Shown in pieces: positions 42,212 to 54,400 of a stretch of 64,000 nucleotides of DNA (positions are counted from its first letter, which is position 1; each line of letters starts with the position of its first letter). The stretch is from Eukaryota sp. TZLM1-RC (Eukaryota > Metamonada: BaSk clade). The translations under genes were made by a program, and so were the position numbers. Where the stretch lies: positions 62,001-126,000 of the forward strand of contig JAUPSS010000002.1 in assembly GCA_040285825.1 (NCBI GenBank), given 5' to 3'. The notes under the pieces are model-generated. The model had not been told where the DNA came from, made no database searches, and was given only the letters and a program-made list of their open reading frames with translations.

Positions 42212-43128
42212 TTTTTTGTATTTTTATTTTAGAAGAATTAAACTGTATATTAAATAAATTAATGGTTTATTTCCTATTATTTAAATGGATTCAAAGAATG
42301 AGCAAAGACAACTTTGTCAGCTTCCTGACAGGAATTAACAATAGTGATGGAGTCGCATCAGCAGTCTTTGTTGTTATTATGTTACTGTAATGATAACCAA
42401 TATCCGAACAATACCCAGCAGAAGCTTGTAATGCCCTTAGTATTTCCATTTGCCAATGTAGATCATTTATATTGACCTAAATGTAAGTGTGCTTTTGGTT
42501 ATTCTGTTCTTACCCTAATGAAATTCCCTTAAAGAATATCAAATTTAGAAAAACCACATTTTGCAAAATTCTTTAAACAAGTCTTTTAACAAGTCCGATG
42601 AGACCATTTTATCAGAGTAGGCCGAATCATTGACTAATCTTCGTAGAAGAAGTGTTTAAGCTAGCGAGATATAGTTAAGTGTGACACAAAGTGGTACAAA
42701 TTGAAAAATGTCAGCAAAAGTAGATACTATCAATAGTTAAAGGAATGAGAGCATCATCTGGTTGAGGCATCTGATTGAGTCAGAAACACAAAAAAGAGAT
42801 TAGGTAGGGATTAGGTAGGGAAGGGAAAAGAAAAGGGATCAGTATTCAACCTAAAATTCAACCACAGTTGAATTCTGATGTCAATAGTCCTCTTCTTACT
42901 GGGAAAAGATACAAGATTTTTAAATATGTGAAACCTATTGCTACAGTTCTTCTTATACAGAAAATTCTTATACCCAATATAATCTATGTCACTTTGTTTT
43001 TTTTACTCCGTTTGTTTACAGAAAATCTTCAGAAACTCAAAAATTCAGGTTTAAGTGAGATAATATTTCCATAAATTATTGAAATATATATAACAAAATA
43101 TAACAAGTTTATATAAGACTGAAAGTAA
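42212..43128. other. Intergenic, nothing recognised
   Basis: AT-rich, with only chance frames (longest about 70 codons, no motif). It lies downstream of the RRM gene's 3' end. Confidence 0.5.
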
Positions 43129-43880
43129 TTATTGTTCCTTGCTTTGCTCCACAGGCACACGAGGACCAGAGCGAGCTAAAGCAATACGAACACGTCTACC
43201 ACCAATTTCTGTTTGATCATACTTAGCGATAACCTCCTGTGCCTTCTCAGGAGACTCAGCACGTATGTAACCTCTGCCGAGAGGACGAACTGCTGGTGCT
43301 TGGAGTTTGCGATCAAAGTAGCGAACGACTGGGACCTTGACACTAGTGATTGGAAGTTTATGTTCATCAACCCATTCCTTCAACTTGGCATCATCAAAAG
43401 AGAAGGGGAGGTTATTCACGAAGAGATAAGTGCCATCATTCTCGGTGGAGACGGTTCTGCTTGAGCCATTCTCCCTCATACGTTGTCTTCTTATAGCGTG
43501 GATGCGTAAAAAGAAAGGCATTCTGCGAGCAGGGCGGCTGGGACGTCTTTCTTGTCCTTCAGTGACTTCTCCTTGAGGGACAGATTCTCGTCTTTGGCGG
43601 AACTGATGGCGCTCACGAGGACGAATGGGTTTAGCATCTTCAACAATCCAGTCACCACCAGAGAGTGATTTCTTCGTTTCCTCAAGCTTATCAGATGGAA
43701 CTGAGACAATAGCAAAGTGACTTTTTTCGGGCATTCTTGTGCGAATTACAATGACATTACCACCGAAATCATCGAGTTTGGATTGAAGTTCATCACGGGA
43801 GTAATTAAGGGGGAGATTTCCTGGAATAAAAGGGCTGGGAGGCTCTACTTACCCAAATAGATTTTAGAAATATCAGTCAT
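43129..43880 (-). CDS. Two-RRM RNA-binding protein with a 32-nt intron
   Basis: Spliced gene: exon 1 43880-43853 (28 nt), intron 43852-43821, exon 2 43820-43129 (692 nt), giving 239 residues. The join restores an RNP2 motif, IYLGNLPLNYSRDELQSKL, in RRM1 (about residues 7-75). An Arg/Gln-rich linker (about 80-130) follows, then RRM2 with YLFVNNLPFSFDD (RNP2) and LGRGYIRAES (RNP1-like). Intron borders are GTAAGT and TTATTCCAG. Two RRMs with a basic linker suggest single-stranded RNA binding; the specific role is unknown. The ATG is in MTDISKIYLG; reading only exon 2 would begin at an internal Met (43734) and lose half of RRM1. Confidence 0.85.
43821..43852 (-). other. Spliceosomal intron, 32 nt
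   Basis: GTAAGTAGAG at the 5' side and TTATTCCAG at the 3' side on the minus strand. Removing it joins the RRM1 start (IYLG) to NLPLNYS in frame, while leaving it in introduces a TAG. It is far shorter than introns in most eukaryotes. Confidence 0.85.
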
Positions 43881-44915
43881 TGGGGAGGGAGAAAGCTTAT
43901 ATAGTGCAAATTTCAAATTTCAAATAAAATAAATCAACAAGGATGTAACAAGGATGTTGTCAATATTCAATTACTGGAATGTCGATCATTTTAAAAAGGC
44001 TTGTTTTTGTCTGAAAAACTTCCGTACAATTTTCCAAAACAGGGTGATGGAACTTTGTGATATCCAAAAATGGCCTTTTACTTGTATTTATGATATAATT
44101 ACAGTAGCTTTGACCCCATATCATTTTCTTTGCAGAGCATTTTGTAGAAAAATATGCTTTAAAACATACCTGAAAAATTAAAGCACCAGGTATTTTGAAA
44201 GGCCTCCAAAAATCTACACTTTTGTCTTTTCAGAAGAATGTACGAAACATTTGTCCTCTTTTGAGAAAATGCAAAAATATTGGCTTATATGGAATGTACT
44301 TATAACTTAACTATTTTGTTTGGAATAAGGTTAACAAGATAGACCGATTGAAGCATTTATTATGAGAAATTTATTTATTTGTTTTTTAGGTATGAAAAGA
44401 GTGTACGCTTATTCTTGTATGTCAGTTTTTTTGTAGGTTTTGGCGTGTTCCTACAATATAATGGTTTGTTATTTATTGTTGAAATTTATTACCTGCTTGT
44501 TTTTAATGATATGGAGTATCAATTTTTTCTTTTGATGTATTTTTTTGTAGTTTCTTGCTGTATCTTTGAAATGAGCACTTGTATTTTTTTATTTTGTTTA
44601 TTTTGCAGAGGAAAATCTGTGTATTTTTCTGGTGTGATTCAAAACATAACATACCTGTTATGTACGCACTGGATTCGATCTAAAAACCTCCAGATTGGTT
44701 CTTGGTCTACTTTTTATGTTCAAGATTCTTCAAAACAACATCATTAACTTGCCTCTTTTGTCACCAGTATATCATTTGAATCTCCTGTTTTTTGATTGAA
44801 TCCTAATCACGTACCGAAATTGGTTTTCCAAATACTGTATTAAACTTGACTTTGCTCAAGCATACAACCATCTTTATTTGACCAGGACAAAACAATTCTG
44901 TTGAAGAAAGAAAAG
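43881..44915. other. Intergenic, T-rich, no supported gene
   Basis: Includes the upstream region of the RRM gene. The hydrophobic 122-codon frame at 44379-44747 starts at TTG and reflects T-rich sequence (Phe/Leu/Val), so it is not accepted as a gene. Confidence 0.5.
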
Positions 44916-45152
44916 TTATGTAGTACCATTACGCTCTTGCAGCCTTTTGATCAACCCTTCGATGTGTTTCTTGCGATTCGCGGTCTCTTGATGGTCGATC
45001 TCCAGTGAAAGCTTGATCCAGTCTCCTTCGTGGGCCCCTGAAGGGAGTAACACTACTGGAAGATCTAATTGACATGCCACCTCTGAATCTTCAAATAAAA
45101 CAACAGCCATATCACCTTCGATTCGATCTATACAACCTTTATTGATGGACAT
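44916..45152 (-). CDS. DUF3006 family protein, bacterial-type
   Basis: A 78-residue protein, about the normal length of DUF3006 proteins. The family pattern is clear: CIDRIEGDMAVVLFED at the start, a central DLPVVLLPSGAHEGDWIKL, then a charged helix with EID ... RKKHIEGLIKRLQER. These small beta-barrel-plus-helix proteins are widespread in Firmicutes and some other bacteria; their function is not established. The ATG is followed at once by the domain. No intron, signal peptide or membrane segment. Surrounding DNA is AT-rich and eukaryotic in character, with LINEs about 700 bp away, so contamination is unlikely and transfer from bacteria is the simplest explanation. Confidence 0.75.
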   Translation of the reverse strand: MSINKGCIDRIEGDMAVVLFEDSEVACQLDLPVVLLPSGAHEGDWIKLSLEIDHQETANRKKHIEGLIKRLQERNGTT

Positions 45153-45828
45153 TTACAGTTTTGTTGAGGAGTTAGTGTATTTGATGTTATGGGATACTTT
45201 GAGGAGAGGATTATTTTAAGCTTGAATTTTGTATATATAAAATACATTTTATCAAGAAAAACAATTTTTCCTATTGACAATCAACGTGAAATACTGAGCT
45301 TGCAACACTTTTATGACACCGCTCATGGTGTGGTTCTATCATTCTACCTATGCCAGACAACCATATACGAGATTCTCTAGTAGAAAAACAACTGAGAATA
45401 TGAAATCCTAATTCTTTACAGATGGTTTTCATTTTAGACTTTGGAATGAGTTATTTGATGAAAAGCAGCTATTAGCATTTTTTTTTGCTGAAACTTCAAA
45501 AGGAAATTATTCAACCAAAAAATCTAAATTTCACAATACCAATTCAAGACTCTTGTATTTCGTTCTTCTTAATGAATCTCTGCTATAAAAATATTGTTCC
45601 ATCGGTGATGATAACTCACAAATCAGGATTGTCCTTCTTGATTCATCTGTATTTTTTGAGATAAGGATTAGATCAGGTCTTAACTCAGTCACAACCAAAG
45701 GAACATTTACATAATGATTTGTGTGATAAAATAAATCACACTAAACATCATAATGATCTAGGAAAGGAAGTGAGAGGTTAACAAAACTATTTAAAATTGA
45801 GTCATGTCTCCAGTTAGGTCTATTGAGT
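45153..45828. other. Intergenic, nothing recognised
   Basis: AT-rich sequence upstream of the DUF3006 gene. A 63-codon frame at 45189-45380 has no motif. No promoter element stands out. Confidence 0.5.
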
Positions 45829-45925
45829 GCAAGCAGATTAAGATTTTGTAGAGGAAATTTTGGTTCAATGAATTTCGTCCCATTAGTTATGATTTTATTT
45901 TGTCAAGTGTGTAAGTTTAATAAAA
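45829..45925 (+). mobile_element. LINE-A 3' tail
   Basis: About 97 bp matching the last codons (AAGCAGATTAAGATTTTG) and 3' UTR of LINE-A, ending in TTAATAAA. 5'-truncated; no target duplication detected. Confidence 0.75.
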
Positions 45926-46044
45926 GTTAATTGTCTAGAGTCCCTTAGTTTATATTATGTAGGTTTTAAATGCAATTATTTTTATCCTAACCTTATTCTA
46001 ACACTTCGGCAAGAATGATCGGATGATTATCATATCGGCTAATA

Positions 46045-47885
46045 CTATTAATGAGTACCACCTTCAAGACGTTCAAGCATTAAATCACCTCTATTTCGAC
46101 CAAAAAATACAAAGTATCTTGATCAGCCAAACGGGAAAGTAATGGTTCTAAATAGGAAACAATTCTATGTGATTTTGACATACAATAGAGTTGATGTCTT
46201 ACTGCATCATGAACTTTTGATCGGAAACTAATAAAATGTTTGCAATGGAATAAATGATTTGGAGAAATTTTTGATCCAAATTTACAAATCAAATTATGAG
46301 GCACGTTATCAGGGCAAATGAAACATTGAAGGCGCATTGTACAGGAAAATTCGGTATCATCTAAAAGAAGACCATAAATTTGAGGAATCTGAGTAATTAA
46401 ACACGAAGTGGAACTGTTTTGGGCATCTGACAAAAAATTTGCGAAAGCGGAATTATCTTTTTTGGCTGAGCCAAGACGAACATTAAAATCCAAGTCTTCG
46501 AAAATTTTTGTTAACTTTTGTTGCAATTTTTTAGAAGAGAATATTTATTGAATTTGCACACTTAATTAAATTAACTCAGAACTAATGGGACGACTATCAT
46601 TGAACCAAGATTTCCTCTACAAAATCTTGATCTGCTTGCTGTCTAGCTAAAGCTTCTCTTATTCGATTGAAAAACCGTGGTAATCTATTAATAATGGCAA
46701 ATTGAATCCGTGAACGCCATAAAAAATATCAAATCTTTTCATTGTTTTTTCTTGCACCATTTTTTGGAAGTCATTCAAAAAAGTTTCTGCTTCATCTGAT
46801 AATTGCAATTTTTTAACACAATATCTCAAATTAACTAGTGTTCTAGATGGTATTTCTTGCATATTGTCGGGAGAACTTTTACACCAGATTTCAGAGGGCA
46901 AACAATCAAGAGCATTTTGTAGGTCTCTAAGAAAATTATTGCTTGTAAAATTCAATAAATTAACATCATTGAGAAAACGGTTGCAAAATTCAAAAACAAA
47001 ATTTTTCCCTCCACCACGAAAGGCAGCTTGACAGAGAATAGACGATTTAGTGAAAGTTATTCCACCAAAATTAGATGATGAAAATACATGACTTCGAATC
47101 AGTTCAGGATTGACTTCAATCAAAGATGCAAACAATTTTGTTCTCAAATAGTTTAAATGAGCGGCAAAACTCACGTGAAATATCAAGAGATGTTGTTCTT
47201 AAAATGTGAGTAATTTTACTGAAGTAGCAAATTTTTAAGATAAAAAACTTAATATGTTTCTCAATTTCAAATGACGAAATTGTGTCAAGTTCAGAACCCA
47301 ATTTATTTAAAAGATTATTTAATTCTTCAGTAATTTATGGAACATTTCCAAGCCAGCATCCTATGAAACGAAAAGCATATGAGGAATAGTTAAGAAAAGG
47401 AATTTCAACACCATCAATGGTTAATCTATCTTTTACATTTCCTATGAGAAGACATTTGTCGGCATTAAGCAAAAGACCAATATCTTTGTAAAACAGTGAG
47501 GCTTCAGAAGCAATTTCATTTAAATTATTTAATGGACCAATAATTGAGATATCATCCATGTATCCTACTATCTTCAACATCGGATAGCGATTACTGAAAT
47601 GAATCAAAGACTTGTGAATTGCTAAGCAAAAGAGTAATGGCCCAAGGGGATCACCTTGCTTAACTCCAGAAGACGAAAATAGTGTATGAGATTCATAAAT
47701 TAGTTCACTAGATTTACCATAAAATAAATCAAAATAGTTGCATAATTCTGGAAATTTTTTTCGGATAACATCAAAAACTGCACTTCGATGTACAGAATTG
47801 AAAGCATTCTTAAAATCCAAATTGAAAATATATATCTGATTATTAGACTTAAAAAATGAAATTTCAAGTGCAGCAAGCCTGATGT
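46045..47885 (-). mobile_element. LINE-B copy, minus strand, broken
   Basis: A second non-LTR family related to LINE-A. From 47885 leftward: the RT with LDFKNAFNS, SSGVKQGDPLGPLLF and the active site VGYMDDISIIG (frame 47820-47335). A frameshifted linker follows, then frame 47186-46659, and the C-terminal part with a Cys/His motif (CKFGSKISPNHLFHC) and YLEPLLSRL in frame 46526-46080. It fades at about 46045 and lacks the LINE-B 3' end. A LINE-A fragment is inserted at 46534-46802. The 5' end abuts the plus-strand LINE-B copy head to head near 47885. Confidence 0.8.
46534..46802 (-). mobile_element. LINE-A tail nested inside LINE-B
   Basis: About 269 bp of the LINE-A 3' end (EAETFLNDFQKMVQEKTMKR ... 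3' UTR), minus strand. It is flanked by a 13-bp target duplication TTGCAATTTTTTA at 46521-46533 and 46803-46815 that splits the LINE-B ORF after KKLQ. The chimeric frame 46659-47186 is a by-product. Same duplication length as the insertion at POP1. Confidence 0.85.
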
Positions 47886-50245
47886 TTGTCCTTTTTGGAT
47901 TGAAAATCCAATTTCTGCAATTGAAGTTCTCAAAGCTATTAAAAATCTACCAAAAGGAAAAGCTGCAGGCCCATCTGGAATTTCTTTTGATCTGTTAAAA
48001 ATAGCGTGCTCCAGTGCTCCCGAAATTGCTGAAGATCTTGCCCATTGTTTTCAACAATTAATTGTTTTCAAAATTAATCCTCCTTTTGAATTACTTGTTG
48101 CACGTCTGATTGCTTCAGTAAAGCCAGGTAATGGAATTAAACCTGATAAACGCCAAATTGCCGTTCGTGAATCTTTATCTTGTTTGTTAGCATTGATTGT
48201 CTTCGATCGTGTCAAAGACAAAGCTTCTAAATTTTTGAATCCTCATCAATTTGGAATAAAAACAATTGATGGTGCTTCGGTTGCTGCTCTTGCCTCTGAT
48301 ATTTTTTTAATGCAGAGGAAAATAACTTTATTTTTAATCTTGACTTTAAAAATGCCTTTAATTCTGTAGAGCGAAAAGCAATTTTTGAAGTAATTAAATC
48401 TGATTTTCCTAAGCTATCTAGTTTTTTCTACCAATTTTATGGTAAAGCATCAGATTTAATATTTAATTCATTTGGTTTAAAATCATCTGGTGTGAAACAA
48501 GGTGATCCTTTAGGGCCATTATTGTTTTGTTCAGCTATTCACAAAACTTTAAATATCATTAAGCAAAAATACCCTTCTATAAAAATAGTTGCTTTTATGG
48601 ATAATATATCCTTGATTTGTTCATTTGATTTACTAGAATTGGTTGCTCAAGAAATTGCCGAATTATATGATAATATTGGGCTTCATCTTAATGCGAGCAA
48701 ATCCTTTCTGATTGGCTCTGCTGCTCAAGATCTTGTGATAAACGATTCTGTTGTCCCTTTTACTAATTAAAGCAGTGATGCTTTTAAGTTACTTGGTTGT
48801 TGGTTAGGAAATGTGCCTCAAATTCAGAATGAATTACAAGTTATTTTGGAGAAAATTAAAATTGAACTTGATTCAATTTCTTCTTTAGATTAAGAAAAGC
48901 ATATTAAGTTTTTTGTGCCTAAAATTTGCTATACTGGGAGAATAGCCCACATTTTGAGATCTTGTGCTCTTTCCATAGCTTTAGTTTTTTGTCGTTCCTT
49001 TGATTCATTGAGAACAGAATTTTTCGCTAGTTTATTGGATGTAGAACCAGGAATGTTGAAGAATCACTTATTTTCTTCAGCAAATTTGGGTGGTATTGGA
49101 TTTACTAAATCTTCTATTTTGTGTCAATCAGCATTTTTGGGTGGAGGCAAGAATTATATTTATGAATTTTCTCGTAGATTTCCTGAAGATTCTCATCTGT
49201 TAGTTCCCAGTTGCAGTCCTTATTTGAATGAGTTCTCTTGTAACCTTGATAGATTGCCACCACAAATTTGGATTAAATGTTTTCCCCAATCAATTCAAGA
49301 AATTCCAAACCGATCTCATTTTAATTTGCAGAAATTGCTGTAAAAAGCTTCAACAAGAATTGTCAAATATTTTTGAAAGCTTGGAATTTGATGTTAGACT
49401 TGGCTTGGCCAAGAAAAAGAATCCCGCTTTTGCAAATCTTTTACAAGATATGTGTGATAGTACTTCTTCTACCTTAGTAACAACAATTCCTCAAGTTTAT
49501 GGTTCTCTCTTAACCGATTCTGCTTGGACTTTGAATATGAGATTTCCTTCCTTTATCTGACCTGATAATTTACCTCATAATTTAATTTGTAAATGTTCTC
49601 GAAAAATTACAATTACTCATTTGTTAAATTATAAACATTTTATTACTTTTAGAAGCAAGGTTCACGATGCTTCAAGAGACCAATTATATTGTATGTGTAA
49701 GTCTCATAGAATTCAAATTTTCGTTGGAACCTCTGTTGTCAAATCTGTTTGATACTGAAGATGATTTTCATAAGAATAATAGAGGTGATGTCATATTACC
49801 TGGATTAGATGGAAGCTTCATCTGGATGTAATGTCTGTTGATCCTTGTAATGCCTCAAATGAAAAGCTTGTTAATTCTGAAATTCATAATCCTCTTTCAA
49901 ATGTTGAAAATTTCAAAATCGAAAAATACAACGAACTTTTGTCCAAATTGTTCAGCCAACAGCATGCAAAATACAACTTGTATCCATTTGGTTTTTTTCC
50001 ATTTGGTTCACTTGCTCCCACGGCTATACGTTTTTTGGCAGACTTTGAAGTGATTGTTAAGAGAAGAACTGACAGAAATTTCAACAGATTTTTTTGGCAA
50101 AATAGAATTGTGTGTTCTATTTTTAAGGGGATGTTGAAGATGGTTTCTGATGCTTTGCTTTCTTTTGGATCTCACTATGAGAGAGTTGCATCTAGTGTTT
50201 TTGTTTTGGGAGAGATGGATAATTTAGATGTTGATTTATAGGTTT
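47886..50245 (+). mobile_element. LINE-B copy, plus strand, near full C-terminal length but broken
   Basis: Starts within the pre-RT region (LPKGKAAGPSGISFDLL) and continues through the RT: FGIKTIDGASV, then a frameshifted FNLDFKNAFNS, then SSGVKQGDPLGPLLF. The YMDD-type site has changed to VAFMDNISLI. It runs on to the C-terminal domain and the end of the ORF at 50241 (frame 49831-50241), with an A-rich 3' end. At least five frameshifts or stops. The catalytic Asp change (MDD to MDN) would itself inactivate the RT. 5'-truncated against the minus-strand copy. Confidence 0.8.
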
Positions 50246-50482
50246 TTAATAAAAAAATATTGAAAAAATTCTACATTACTCTTTGAAAATAATAAGAATT
50301 TTCACTAAATTAATTTTAAAATCCATTAACTGAATGATAATATCTTGTGACTCAAGGGATGAGCTATTCCCATCTGTTTCCAGTCGTTTAACACCATCTC
50401 TGAAGTCAAAATCGTATTTTTTATAAGGAAACAGAAAATGTGGAAAATGATTCCACATTTGTTTCAACCATTACATCTTCCA

Positions 50483-51280
50483 ATGAGTAGATCCAAAGAT
50501 AGACGTGATATCTATTATAGACTTGCGAAGGAGCAACAATTTAGGGCTAGGTCTGCATTCAAGCTTATTCAAATTGACGAGACCTTTAATTGTCTTTCTG
50601 ATGTTACTCGTGCAGTTGACCTGTGTGCAGCCCCGGGTTCATTTTCCCAGGTGTTATCCTCCAGAATTCCTCCGTCAAAAGATAGACGAATTGTTAGTGT
50701 TGATTTAAATGAAATGGCACCAATAGATGGTGTACAACTTCTCCAAGGGGATATTACATGTAGATCAACAGCCCTCAAAGTAATTGAATTGTTAGATGGT
50801 CATGCTGACTTTGTGTGTAGTGATGGAGCTCCTGACGTCAGTGGATTGGAACAGCTTGACCAATACCTTCAAAATACACTAGTCATTGCTGCCCTTAACA
50901 TCGCCACTGCTGTGTTGAGGCCTAAAGGTACCTTTGTAGCAAAGATATTCAGAGGCAAGGCGGTTTCTATAATGTATTCCCAGCTTTCTGTTTTATTCAA
51001 CACTGTCCATATTGTTAAACCTAGGTCTAGCAGAAATTCATCATTAGAGGCTTTTGTTGTTTGTTTAGACTTTAACCCTCCACATGGTTATATGTCTCCT
51101 TTGTTGTCTGGTGAGGAGGTAGAGATGCCGACAGAGACATCAAAGCTCCTTCCTTTGCTAAAATGCGGAGACCTCTCCAGTTTTGATTCAAATATGTCTT
51201 ATGAAGTTGAAAGTGATGAAGTTTTGCCACCAGTTCAGCCTCCAATATCAGCTCCTTATACAGATATACTGAAAAATTAG
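50483..51280 (+). CDS. TRM7: tRNA 2'-O-ribose methyltransferase TRM7 / FTSJ1
   Basis: A 265-residue RrmJ/FtsJ-fold methyltransferase. The start MSRSKDRRDIYYRLAKEQ matches the family N-terminus, so the in-frame ATG 15 codons earlier (50438) is not preferred. S-adenosylmethionine site DLCAAPGSFSQVL (46-58); catalytic K-D-K-E tetrad K27, D114 (in CSDGAPD), K154 (in FVAKIFRG) and E189. The SSRNSSLEAFVVC stretch is characteristic. TRM7 methylates the ribose at positions 32 and 34 of the anticodon loop of certain tRNAs with partner proteins in yeast and humans. Convergent with the CC2D2A-like gene, stops 146 bp apart. No introns. Confidence 0.9.
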   Translation: MSRSKDRRDIYYRLAKEQQFRARSAFKLIQIDETFNCLSDVTRAVDLCAAPGSFSQVLSSRIPPSKDRRIVSVDLNEMAPIDGVQLLQGDITCRSTALKVIELLDGHADFVCSDGAPDVSGLEQLDQYLQNTLVIAALNIATAVLRPKGTFVAKIFRGKAVSIMYSQLSVLFNTVHIVKPRSSRNSSLEAFVVCLDFNPPHGYMSPLLSGEEVEMPTETSKLLPLLKCGDLSSFDSNMSYEVESDEVLPPVQPPISAPYTDILKN

Positions 51281-51426
51281 CAAATTGTTTATTCAACTAG
51301 TTTAGTTTTAACAAAATATACAAAATTAACTTTAAAGCTTTCTATATTAAATTATAGTACAATAAATAAATTAATTCCAAAAAATCTGAAAATGTAATGA
51401 TTCATTACTAATGATACTGTGACAAG

Positions 51427-54400
51427 TTACCTAGCAAAAGCACTTCTTAGATCCTCAATCGCAACCAAATAAACCCAAATTGAAAACAAGCTACCTGGAT
51501 AACCCTTGACAAATACAGCCAAGCCAAACTCTACATTGGGGGAATAAATCTTGAAAACACCAGACTTTTCAATGAAATTCAGGATTGTAATGTCATCAGT
51601 GTAGTTGAAATGCAAAGGAAAGCCCACCAAGTGATAACTTTTGCGAATTTTGGACATTAAAGAATCATATTCAGTTGTGAGAAAGGCCTTCTCTTGCACT
51701 CTTGAAGACTCTAGTCGTTGTAAAATGTGTTTCAAGCTAGGATTTATGGACAGATTAAACCTTGTCGGGTGATGTCCTCGAAGCTTTCCAACCAAAATTC
51801 TAATCTTTTCTCTTAGTCTTTCCTCAATTCTTAACCCGATACTAGGAATAGAATCAGGAATATTGAGAGTTTTGCCCTGTAATGACCTCCATTTTGATTG
51901 TTGATGTTTAAAGAGGGGTGACCAGTGGTTAGAATCGGAAATATTGTATGAAATAGAATTTGGTGACACATGAGCTGACACGTTGGCATAAAAATTTGAA
52001 CAATTGACAAGTGAATAAACTCTGGTTAAAGGTAATTCCACATCATTACCGAGATAACTAACCCCTCTTGTACAATCATAATAGATCACGTCTTTTGATG
52101 AAGCAATAGACTCAAAATTCGCAGGAATTTGCAAGACAAAAACACCCAAATGAACCAGATTGGTACCTCCAAAAACCAGATAAATCTTATCATTTGGATT
52201 TAATTTGATCAAGCAATTAGCAAACAAAATGGCGTGTTCAGCAGAATCACCACCTCCAATTGCCAAAAATTCTTCACAAGTAGTGAAGACAAACTTCCTA
52301 CCAATAAAACCTACGGCGTCTGTCACTGATGGAATAAGTGACACCCAGTGGAGAAGAAGGGGAATGGTAGTTAGGGTTTGTGGGGGGTCAATACCATCAC
52401 TGCGGAGGTAACGACAAATCAAGACCGCAGATGCCGTTAGGTTTGGGACAATGGGAAGGAAAGTTCTGTCCTTGAATCGACTGCCAAGAGAATTTGTCCA
52501 GTTTAAAACCCTATCAATCAGCTCCTTACTTTCCACTCGTGAAAGATAGGTTGGCTCCCTTGATATTTTGAGCGGCGGTAATGGATTAAGTGACAACACG
52601 ACCGTGACAGAGAAGGTGTGGTCAGTATCGACAGTAGTATTCTGATGAAACGAACGAAGAGATGATGAGAATTGATTACTTCGGGTAACGATAGGGGTAG
52701 TTCCAATCATTTTTGATTGATTGAGACTGTCGACGTCATCAACTTCTGTCCCTGGCGGTAAATAACCCTCTACAAAGGGAGGAAACTCTAACGAAAAAGT
52801 TCCTTCAAGTCGTGCCGATTTTTGAGCTCCAATCAGAATTGATTGAAAAGGGATCGACACAGTTCCTAAAAACCTCTTTTCCTTTCGTAAATTAATAGAA
52901 TGTGTATCACGATCATCGTGTGGATTAGGCAGTAAAACTTCATCAAAAATAGATAGAGTCACATCAGCATCAATCGAGGTAATTTGATTGGAATTTGATT
53001 GAATTCCTAAAGGTAATGTAAGAGTTTCACCCCAAGCAGGTTTTGAAGATGAACTTGGCGAGGTGTGGGCAGTCTGATTACGGAAAGTTGCCTGGAGAAC
53101 AGGTGCAACTGATTTGTGATCAATGGGGGTCAACAATGATGATTGATTGTTTTCTATTGACTTTCTGACAGGCACATTGGAGGCCCTGACAGCTTGAATC
53201 GAAAGAGAAAGTTCCTGTCCATGCCCCACACCAGACTTAAATATATTATTTCTTGGTTGGGGTTTAAGTGGCCTTCTTGGTTTGAGCAGGTCAAAAATAG
53301 CTGAATTTTGATCTTCATCAACCCTTCGTGGGGGTCCAATCACAAGGTCATCATAGGCAATCATTTTTGATAGAGTTGCTTGAAGTGCTAAATTACTTTT
53401 TCTAAATTTGGAAACAAAACTTTGCTCTTCATCTTCATCTTTCAATAAAGATGATTCATTTAATTTTCTTTTACTATTTGCTAATCTTCTTCTTAGAGCA
53501 ATAGATGGAGTTAATGTTAAATCAACATGTTCAGCTGATTGTGATTGAGTTTCTGATTGAGGAATTTCTATAGAGGAAACTTGACTGGTTGCCGTTCCAA
53601 TCATTTTTGATTGAATACTGGGAAGGAAACTGATTGTATCAGTCAGAGGACCAGGAATCCATGAACAAGCAGCAGAAAGCTCGGCCGAAAATCCTTCAAC
53701 ACTTGATAAATCAAAGTAGGCATTCGAATTCAAAGGAAATGGTGAGGTATAAGTGATATCATCAAAGGAAACAGTCAGAAACAATGATTGAGGATCAGGA
53801 GGATAATCAAAATTAATTGATTGCGAGTGATCAAGCCTAGTGTCCGGTTGATTGAAGCTGATTTTGAACTTTTCAGAAAACAAAACTTTACTTTTTGAAT
53901 AAATTTCCACACTACCAACAATACGATCAAGTTTATTTGCACTCCCTTTCCATTTTCTTGATAAAACCTGGTCTACAATCGATTTCTGATAGCCCACAAC
54001 AGGTAAACTCTTGGATTCAAGTGTATCAAAACAAAAGTTCAGAATTCTCAAAATTTCTTGTGTTTCTGAGTTTTGGGAAAGATTTTCCAAAACTGGGTAA
54101 TTATTAATAGATATCCCCGGCTTCATCACTAAGCTAGTTAACGTAAAACCAGATCTGATTCGTTCTTTGCAAAGGGATTTATACAATTTCAAAACATTTA
54201 ACAAAACATTGGAGAAATTATTTAGCAAATCAATAGACTGCTCTACATCTACCTGATTAACAGACCCTTCACTAGTGAAGTGGATGAGGAAGGAAGAGAA
54301 ATGACGATAAGCTCGCAATAATTCAAAGCCAATACGATGTTCTTCTGATAACAATGGATGGGTTCCGATAGCTACCCTGTCAATGACGAATCTGAACTCA

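Noticed and set aside
44379-44747. Hydrophobic 122-codon frame resembling a membrane protein
   Set aside because: It starts with TTG, is built of Phe/Leu/Val/Tyr from T-rich DNA, and has no family resemblance or supporting context.
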